Assembly (NCBI RefSeq): GCF_017874715.1
Contig: NZ_JAGGLR010000030.1
Span: forward strand, 116,488 to 180,487
Reading direction: 5' to 3'
Source of the DNA: Streptomyces iranensis
GTDB lineage: Bacteria > Actinomycetota > Actinomycetes > Streptomycetales > Streptomycetaceae
Length of the DNA: 64,000 nucleotides
Each line of letters begins with the position of its first letter. Positions within the stretch are counted from its first letter, which is position 1. A program made the position numbers and the translations under genes. The notes under the pieces were generated by a model. That model did no database searches and was not told where the DNA came from. It saw only the letters and a program-made list of their open reading frames with translations. Below, piece after piece: positions 8,047-15,400 of this stretch.

Positions 8047-8691
8047 GTGACCCGCGTGCTTCTCACCGGCTTCGAACCCTTCGCGGGCTCGGCCGTCAAC
8101 CCGTCGTGGCAGGCCGTGTCCCTGGTGGCCGCCGATCCGCCGCCCGGCACCGAGGTCACGGCCGTACAACTCGCCTGCGTCTTCGGCACCGCCCTGGAGG
8201 AGCTTTCCGCCGCCGTGGCGGAGGCCGACCCCGACCTGGTGCTGTGCGTGGGCCAGGCGGGCGGCCGTCCCGGTGTCACCGTCGAACGAGTGGCGATCAA
8301 CGTGGACGACGCCCGCATACCCGACAACGCCGGGCGGCAGCCCATCGACGCACCGGTAGTCCAGGGCGGCCCCGCCGCCTACTTCGCGTCCCTGCCCGTC
8401 AAGGCCTGTGTCGCGGCCGTCCGCGAGGCCGGGATTCCGGCCGCCGTCTCACAGACCGCCGGAACGTTTGTGTGCAATCACGTCTTCTACGGTCTGGCCC
8501 ATCTCATCGCCACCGAGCGGCCCGCCCTGCGCGGCGGCTTCGTCCACCTCCCGTACGCGCCCGAACAGGTCGTGGACGGCGCCGAACCCGCACTTCCCGC
8601 CGCCATGGCCGCCGACGCGCTGCGGGCGATCATCGGGGCGGCCGTGAACACCCGGACCGATCTGCGCGTCGCCGAGGGGGCAACGCATTGA
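8047..8691 (+). CDS. pcp: Pyroglutamyl-peptidase I
   Basis: 214 residues from the GTG at 8047. Cysteine peptidase family C15, which removes N-terminal pyroglutamate from peptides. The catalytic triad is visible: E80 (GVTVERVAIN), C143 (TAGTFVCNHVFYG) and H167 (GGFVHLPY), at almost the same numbers as in characterised Pcp enzymes. The N-terminus VLLTGFEPFAGSAVNPS is the usual one. Its product, 5-oxoproline, is the substrate of the neighbouring PxpABC, so the operon joins release and catabolism. The stop overlaps the TTG start of the next gene. Confidence 0.96.
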   Translation: MTRVLLTGFEPFAGSAVNPSWQAVSLVAADPPPGTEVTAVQLACVFGTALEELSAAVAEADPDLVLCVGQAGGRPGVTVERVAINVDDARIPDNAGRQPIDAPVVQGGPAAYFASLPVKACVAAVREAGIPAAVSQTAGTFVCNHVFYGLAHLIATERPALRGGFVHLPYAPEQVVDGAEPALPAAMAADALRAIIGAAVNTRTDLRVAEGATH

Positions 8692-9827
8692 ACGCCTACG
8701 AGCCGTACGGGGCGAACGAGCCGAACGAGCCCGACGCGGCGAACGATCCGAATGAGCCGGACGAGCCGGATGAGCCGGATGAGATGGATGAGCCGGACGG
8801 GACGGGGAGCGAACTCGGCCGGTACGCGGCCCGGTTCGCCGCCCTCGCCACCGCCAACGTCACCCGGGCCTACCCCAACGCCCCCGCGCATCTGCTGCGC
8901 GGACCCGAGGACCTGATCGAGCCACGCCGGCACCACCCCGCCTTCTACGGCTCGTACGACTGGCACTCCGCGGTCCATATGCACTGGCTGCTGGTCCGGC
9001 TGCTGCGCCGCTGCCCCGACCGCGTCCGGGCCGACGAGGTCACCGCCGTACTGGACGGGCACCTTACGGCCGGTGCCCTCGCCGCCGAGGCGGACTATCT
9101 GCGCGCCCACCCCTCCTTCGAGCGCCCTTACGGATGGGCCTGGCTGCTCGCGCTGACCGCCGAGTGCCGAAGCCTGCCGGGGCCTGCGGGCGAGCGCTGG
9201 GCCGAGGCCCTGGAACCGGCCGCCGACGCCGTGTGCGCACTGCTGAGCGGATGGCTGGAACGCGCCACCTACCCGGTACGGCACGGCGTCCACACCAACA
9301 GCGCCTTCGCCCTCGGCCTGGTCCTGGACAGCGCGGCCGCCGCGGGCGCCAAGGGGATCGTCGAACCGGTGACCGAGGCCGTCCTCGACTGGTTCGCCGA
9401 CGACCGCGACGCCCCCGTCCACTGGGAGCCCTCCGGGCAGGACTTCCTCTCGCCCGCGCTCACCGAGGCCGAGACGGTCTGCCGGGTGCTGCCGGAGGAG
9501 GAGTTCGCGCGCTGGCTGGAACGCTTCCTCCCCGGCGTCGAATGGGGCGCGCCCGTCACCGTGCTCACCCCGCCCATCGTCTCCGACCCCGCCGATCCGC
9601 AGATCGGCCATCTGCTGGGCCTCATCCTCAGCCGGGCCGCCGCGCTCCGCCGCCTGGCCGCCGCGCTGCCGTACGGCGATCCGCGCGCGGACGTGCTGCG
9701 GACGGCGGCCCGTGACCATCTGGCCGCCGGGCTCCCGGCCGCCGTCTCCGGGGACTTCACCGGCGACCACTGGCTCGCCACCTTCGCGGCGCTCGCCCTG
9801 GACGGACCACCGGCCGGTGAGCCGTAG
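8688..9827 (+). CDS. DUF2891-family protein with acidic low-complexity N-terminus
   Basis: 379 residues from a TTG at 8688, supported by GAGGGGG seven bases upstream and by the TTGA overlap with pcp. Residues 2-38 are a run of Asn/Glu/Asp-Pro units (NEP, DEP) with no fold. From about 39 the protein matches DUF2891: RYAARFAALATANVTRAYPN, then HHPAFYGSYDWHSAVHMHWLL, which holds a histidine/aspartate cluster suggestive of an active or metal site. No signal peptide or membrane segment is visible. Function is unknown; the place in the operon suggests a step in pyroglutamyl-peptide or 5-oxoproline use. An ATG at 8782 would drop most of the acidic tail. Confidence 0.78.
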   Translation: MNAYEPYGANEPNEPDAANDPNEPDEPDEPDEMDEPDGTGSELGRYAARFAALATANVTRAYPNAPAHLLRGPEDLIEPRRHHPAFYGSYDWHSAVHMHWLLVRLLRRCPDRVRADEVTAVLDGHLTAGALAAEADYLRAHPSFERPYGWAWLLALTAECRSLPGPAGERWAEALEPAADAVCALLSGWLERATYPVRHGVHTNSAFALGLVLDSAAAAGAKGIVEPVTEAVLDWFADDRDAPVHWEPSGQDFLSPALTEAETVCRVLPEEEFARWLERFLPGVEWGAPVTVLTPPIVSDPADPQIGHLLGLILSRAAALRRLAAALPYGDPRADVLRTAARDHLAAGLPAAVSGDFTGDHWLATFAALALDGPPAGEP

Positions 9828-9927
9828 ACTGACGGATCGGTGAGGTGCGGGGGACGCGCCGGTGTACGCGCGTGCACGCGCAGGGGACCTGGTGTGTCAT
9901 AGCGGGATCTCCGTGCCGTTTCGTACG

Positions 9928-9957
9928 TTGTCGGTGCGACCGCCTACTCTGTGCGAC
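9928..9957 (+). promoter_or_regulatory. Possible promoter of the SMC-like operon
   Basis: TACTCT at 9945-9950 resembles a -10 box and would place transcription start at about 9957, directly at the GTG start codon (9958), which suggests a leaderless message. The nearest -35-like motif (TTGTCG, 9928-9933) is too close at 11 bases, so the assignment is weak. Confidence 0.3.
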
Positions 9958-11490
9958 GTGACATCTCCACCCCCGGGGGCCGCCGCGCCCCAGCTCAACA
10001 CCGCTGAAGGGGCCGCCAGGCCGGCCCCGGGCCCGGCCGCCGACGAGGGCCTGGCCCGGCGGCTGCGCGCGCTCGCCTGCACCGCGCCGCTGCACGACCT
10101 GGACGCGCGCAAGGCCAACCTCGCGGGGGAGTATGGGGTGTACGCGATGGCGGAGGTCGCCCTCGCCGCCATCGACCTCGTCACGCTCCACATGGACTTC
10201 GACACCGGCGCGGACCACGAGCAGATAGTGGCCAGGCTGCTGCCCCGGGTGGCGGCCCAGGCCCCCGGGCGTCCCGCCGCCGAGCACGACCGGGTCGCCC
10301 GCTGGGTGCTGGAGAACCTGATCAACGTCGGCAGTGTGGACCGCGGCTTCCGCGCCGTTTACGGCACCTTCGGGCCCGATGGGGTGTATGTCCGCCGGGA
10401 CTACGACTTCAAGCTGATCGAGGAGGTGCCGGGCCCCGGCGGCAGCGTCTATCTGCGCACCACCGACGAGGCGGTCAACGTCCTGGTCGGCGCCCTCGAC
10501 ACGGATGTCACCAGCGCCCAGATCGCCGCCGAGGTCAAGCTGGAGGTCCTGATCAGCCGGGGCCGCCTCGCCGATGCCCAGCTCGCCGCCGAGCAGGCCC
10601 GCTACCGCACCGTGCAGTACTCGGAGACGCTGCGCCGCACCCTCGACGCCACCCGGCGCAACGTCCGGGCCGTCGACTGGCTGAGCACCGTCCCCGAGCT
10701 GATCAGCGAGGCGCTCGACCACGTCGCCGACCGCTACCGCCATGAGAACGCGATCCTCACCAACATCCGCAAGGCGCGCGACGAGGCCGAGGGCACCGAG
10801 CACAAGCGGCGCGCCGCCGAGCTCGTCGACATCGTCAAGGACTGCATCCGGCGCCACACCCAGCTGCAGTCCCGGCTGCTGGAGGCCGGTCCGCTGTTCC
10901 GGGCCGAGCAGGACCGCCAGGCCTTCGCGCCCCCTGCCCCGCGCTCCGGATACGACCTGTACGGACAGCTGCTGGCCCCCTTGCTCCCGCTGCCCCTCGA
11001 GCGCGCGGGCCGGGTCACCGACGCGTTCTTCGCCCGCGGCACGGGGCTGCGCACCCCGACCTCGGTACGGATGAGCGACCTGGTCGAGATGCTGCTCACT
11101 CCTCCCGTGGAGCGGGAGCACCTCGGCGCCGAGATGCCCGAGCCCGACCTCATCGCCACCCCCGACGACAGCCGCTTCAGCGAGGAGCAGCTGGCGGTGG
11201 CCATGGAGTTGCTCGAACTGCCCGCGGACGCCCCGCGACGGCTGTCCGGGCTGCTCGCCGACGCCCGCCGCCGCGACCGCGATCTGCCCTATCTGATCGC
11301 CCTCCTCGCCGTCCACGCCGCCAGCCCCCCGGTCGGCACCGCCTACCGCCAGGGCGAGCAGCGGCTGCTGTTCGCCGTGGACGACGGCACCGAACTGGAC
11401 GACCCCGAATTCGGCGGCGCCGACCTGATAGTGGGCACCGCCCTGCTGGACGCGGCCGGTATGGCGGCCGACCGCGCGGAGGTGGCGTGA
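9958..11490 (+). CDS. Kleisin-like partner of an SMC/MukBEF-type complex
   Basis: 510 residues from the GTG at 9958; the frame opens at 9862 but the codons before 9958 look unlike protein and contain the promoter-like sequence. Mostly helical, no signal peptide or membrane segment. Residues about 155-215 (VYLRTTDEAVNVLVGALDTD, then a helix ending ISRGRLADAQLAAEQARYRT) recall the pattern in JetA/MksF-type proteins, where a winged helix precedes a long helix. A coiled segment follows (about 225-320), and the C-terminus repeats short helices. It heads an operon whose second and third genes are a small winged-helix protein and an SMC-like ATPase, the MksF-MksE-MksB arrangement. The role is inferred from that order; similarity by eye is remote. 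Confidence 0.5.
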   Translation: MTSPPPGAAAPQLNTAEGAARPAPGPAADEGLARRLRALACTAPLHDLDARKANLAGEYGVYAMAEVALAAIDLVTLHMDFDTGADHEQIVARLLPRVAAQAPGRPAAEHDRVARWVLENLINVGSVDRGFRAVYGTFGPDGVYVRRDYDFKLIEEVPGPGGSVYLRTTDEAVNVLVGALDTDVTSAQIAAEVKLEVLISRGRLADAQLAAEQARYRTVQYSETLRRTLDATRRNVRAVDWLSTVPELISEALDHVADRYRHENAILTNIRKARDEAEGTEHKRRAAELVDIVKDCIRRHTQLQSRLLEAGPLFRAEQDRQAFAPPAPRSGYDLYGQLLAPLLPLPLERAGRVTDAFFARGTGLRTPTSVRMSDLVEMLLTPPVEREHLGAEMPEPDLIATPDDSRFSEEQLAVAMELLELPADAPRRLSGLLADARRRDRDLPYLIALLAVHAASPPVGTAYRQGEQRLLFAVDDGTELDDPEFGGADLIVGTALLDAAGMAADRAEVA

Positions 11491-11533
11491 TGGCCGCGAC
11501 TCATGAGTACGCCCCGCGCGAGGAGGTTCAGCC

Positions 11534-12418
11534 GTGACCGAGTACGACATCGACGAGATGACACCGCCGGACGCGGCGCCCGCCCCGGCGGCGGCCGGGC
11601 TGACGCCCGCCGACGCGGCCGACGCCGCGCGGCTGGTGGCCTTCGGGCTCCAGCCCAAGCTGTTGCCCGCGCGGGACGTCGAATACGCCGAGCTGCTGCG
11701 CCGCCACCGCGACGAACCGGCGTTCGCGCGCCTCACCGACGCCATCGCCGCCGGGCTCGGGCTCATCGTGCTGGAGGTGTCGACCCGCGCCGGAATGGCG
11801 GTGACCGCCGCCGAGGACTCCGTCTTCGCCGTCCGTATGGGTGACTACGCCCGCCGCGCCGCCACCGACTCGGCCGACCGCTTCCTGCACGGCCTCGCCC
11901 ATCTCGCCGTCGCCGCCCTGGCGTTCCCCCGCCCCGAGGACCTCGCCGACGACGGCTATATCGGCCGCGTCACCGTCAACGGGGTCGACGCCTTCGTCCG
12001 CCAGGCGTGCCGGCGGCTGGAGGAGCGCGCCGAGGAGCAGGGGGAGAACACCGACCCCGCCACCGGTGCGCCCGGGTTGGAGTCCGCCTGGCGGGTCTAC
12101 GCCCGGCGCAGCGCGACCGGCGCCACCAAGGACGCGCGCAGGCTCGCCGGTTCCACCACCGGCATCGTCGGCAAGGCCGTCGCCTTCCTCGTCGACTCCG
12201 GCTTCCTCCAGCGCACCGGCGACGAATCCGGCGGCACCTACCGCACGACCGCCCGCTATCAGCTCCAGGTGCGCGACATGGCGGCCTCCGCCGCCATGGC
12301 CGAGCTGCTGGAGCTCGGCGTCGTCCCCGTCGGCGACGGCGGCGCCACCCTGCTGCCCCCCGACCAGGGAGACGACCTCGACCTGGTGGCCGACGCCGGT
12401 CTCCCCTTCCACTCCTGA
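11534..12418 (+). CDS. Small winged-helix (MksE/MukE-like) protein of the SMC operon
   Basis: 294 residues from the GTG at 11534, preceded by a strong GAGGAGG site. After a Pro/Ala-rich N-terminus (12-30) the protein is helical. A likely winged helix lies at about 205-250, where STTGIVGKAVAFLVDSGFLQ is followed by a wing (GTYRTTARYQLQVRDMAA). In MukBEF, Mks and Wadjet systems the middle gene encodes such a protein (KITE subunit) that binds the kleisin. Its position, size and fold agree; no specific family could be named. Gaps to the neighbours are 43 and 66 bases, so it is co-transcribed with them. Confidence 0.5.
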   Translation: MTEYDIDEMTPPDAAPAPAAAGLTPADAADAARLVAFGLQPKLLPARDVEYAELLRRHRDEPAFARLTDAIAAGLGLIVLEVSTRAGMAVTAAEDSVFAVRMGDYARRAATDSADRFLHGLAHLAVAALAFPRPEDLADDGYIGRVTVNGVDAFVRQACRRLEERAEEQGENTDPATGAPGLESAWRVYARRSATGATKDARRLAGSTTGIVGKAVAFLVDSGFLQRTGDESGGTYRTTARYQLQVRDMAASAAMAELLELGVVPVGDGGATLLPPDQGDDLDLVADAGLPFHS

Positions 12419-12484
12419 ACCCCGACGCCCGGCCCCCCACCCGCCCGACACCACCACACCTTCCGACAACGAGAGTCCGCCGCC

Positions 12485-15400
12485 ATGTACGAGCTGTCCC
12501 GGATCCGCCTCTACTCCATCGGGCCGGCCGGTGCGCGTTACGCCGACACCGTGCTGGACCTGCGCGGAGTCGGCGAGCCGGTGCCCAGCCCCGCACCCAC
12601 CCAGGCGGAGTTCTTCGAGGAGGAGCCGGTCGGCCCGCCGCGCCGCCCCGCCCCCGCCGGGGTGCTCTTCCTGGAGAACGGCGGCGGCAAGTCCGTCCTG
12701 CTCAAGCTGATCTTCTCGGTGATGCTGCCCGGCCATCGCAACACCCTGGGCGGCGCCAGCTCCGGTGTGCTGCGCAAGTTCCTGCTCGCCGACGACTGCG
12801 GGCATGTCGCGCTGGAGTGGCAGCACACCGTCACCGGTGAGACCGTCGTCGTCGGCAAGGTCAGCGAATGGCGCGGTCGTCAGGTCTCCAACGACCCGCG
12901 GAAGTTCGCCGAGGCGTGGTACTCCTTCCGGCCCGGCCCCGGCATGAGCCTGGACTCGCTGCCGGTCGCCGAGTCCGCCGCGGTGCGGCCCGTCGTCGAG
13001 GGCGCCTCCACCGCACGCGGCCGCCGCCGCACCATGAAGGGCTTCCGTGACGCCCTTACGGAGGCCGTCAAGGCGTACCCGCATCTGGACGTGGTCTGGG
13101 TGGAGATCCACGAGCGCTGGAACGAACACCTCGGCGAGCTCGGCCTCGACCCCGAACTCTTCCGCTACCAGCGGGAGATGAACGCCGACGAGGGCGAGGC
13201 CGCCGGGCTCTTCGCGGTCAAGAACGACTCCGACTTCACCGACCTCCTGCTGCGCGCGGTCACCGACACCCGCGACACCGACGGGCTCGCCGACCTCGTC
13301 CATGGCTTCGCCCACAAGCTGGGCCGCCGCGCCGAGCTGACCGCCGAGCGTGAGTTCACCGCCGGTTCGCTCGATCTGCTCCAGCGCATCGCGGACGCCG
13401 CGGAGCGGCGTGAGCAGGCGCGCGGTGTGCACGCGGGCGCCGAGCGCCGCACCCGTGCGCTCGCCCGGCGGCTGTCCGCGCGCGGCGCGGAGGAGCGGGC
13501 GCGTGCCGCCGAGCTCGCCGAGCGGGTCGCCTCCGCCGCCGAGGCCGTCACGGACGCCGAGGGGGCGCGCGGCCGCAGCGACCTCGTCGCCGCCGAACTC
13601 GCCTTCCGGCACGCCTCCTTGGCGCTCGCCGCCGCCGAGAAGGGCGCCGCCGCGCAGCGCCGTGAGCTCAACGACGCCCGCACCCTGCACTCCGCCTGGC
13701 AGGCCGCCGAGACGGTGCTGCGCCACCGCGCCGCCGCCGACCGCTCCGCGCGCGTGGCCGCCGCCATCCGCGAGGCCGAGCGGGACGCGGCCCCCGCCCT
13801 CGCCGCGCGTGCCAAGGCCGCCGCCGACCTCGTCCGCACCCTGCACGCGGCCGCCGAGGACGGCGAGCGGGTCGCCAACGAGGAGGAGGAGCGCTCCGCC
13901 GGCCTCCAGGAGGCGGGCGAGGCCGCCCACCGCGACGCCACCTCCGCCGCCACGGCGGCCCAGCGCGCCCGCAGCGACGCCGAGCATCTGCGCCAGCGGC
14001 TCGCCGAGGTCGAGCAGGAGACCGCCGAGGCCGTCCGCGCCGGATGGCTCGACGACTCCGCCCCCGACGCCGACCCGGCCCGCGCCGCGCTCGCCGCGAG
14101 CGACGCCGAGAAGACCACGGTCGCCGCCTTCGACGAGGCCCGCGAGACCGCCCGGCGCACCGCCGACCACGCGAAGTCGGCCGCCGCCGACGAGGCCCGC
14201 ACCGAACTGGCCGCGGCGCGAGCCGTGGACGCGGCGCGGGCCGCGGAGTCCGCGTACGACGCCGAGCGGCGCGCCGCGGAGGCGCTGGGCGCGGAGCAGC
14301 GCCTGGTCGAGCTGCTGGGCCTGCCGCAGCCTTCCGCCGCCGTCCCCGCCCCACGCGGTGCCGCCACCCGCCCGTCAGCGGCGGACGCGCGCGCGCCGCG
14401 CGGGGTGACGGTACGCATTCCGGACGCGGACGGCATGGGCCGCCGAGGCGCCCGAGCCCTGCCGACCGACTCCGACCGGGCCGGGTGGGTCACGGTCCAC
14501 GTGGACGAGGAGGACGGGGACGACGTCGGCCTCTCCCAACTCCCCGCCGCCTTCCGCGCGGACCCCTCCGCCCGCACGATCCCCGTGGACGGCGAGCCCG
14601 CGCCCCACGACCACGCCTACGCCCCCGAGGAGCCCCCCACCCACACCCGTGAGCGCCTCGCGGCAGAGGACTACGCCGGGCCGGGTCCCGACTCCGGCTC
14701 GGCGGCCTGGTCGACGAATGCCATCGCGGACGCGGAAGGCGATGCCGCGGCTTCGGGCGACCGGCTCCCAGGCACCGGACCGGCGCCCGGTGACGGCGTT
14801 GCCGCCACATGCGCGCTCGGTGAGCCGTGCCCGGTGGGCGAGGTGCCGGGGCACGTTGCGGGGGCGCGGGACGGCTCCGCCCCCGTCGGCGGTGGACAGG
14901 CTGATGCCGGACCGGTGGACGAGGCGGAAGAGACGCGTCCCACGCGCCATGGAGCGGCATCTGCTGAGGACGCGGAGGCGGGTCCCGGGGAGGCCCCCGG
15001 GCGCCGTCCGCTCGCGGCGGAGTCGCGGCCCGCGGGGCGGGTGACGGTGCGGATCGACGAGGTCGAGGACGATCCGTCGGGCGGTGGCGGTCCGCACCCT
15101 GAGGGCCAGGGTGGCGAGGCCCCGGCCGTGGCGGCCGATTCCCGCGGTGACGGCGGTCAGGCCGGGACGCAGGCCGCTACGGACCTCACCGGCGTCAGCC
15201 AGGCGGCCCCGTCGGGCGCCCCGCGCGGTGGCGCCCGGGTTGTGGCGGCCGATTCCCGGCCGCCTGGGGAGGTGTCGGCTCGGGTCGGCGACGGCGACGG
15301 CGGTCGGGTCGAAGCGGAGGCCGCCGCCACCGACACCCGGCCCGGCCCCGACGACGCCGACTCCGCCACCGCCCCCGACGACTCCGACTGCTGGAGCCCC

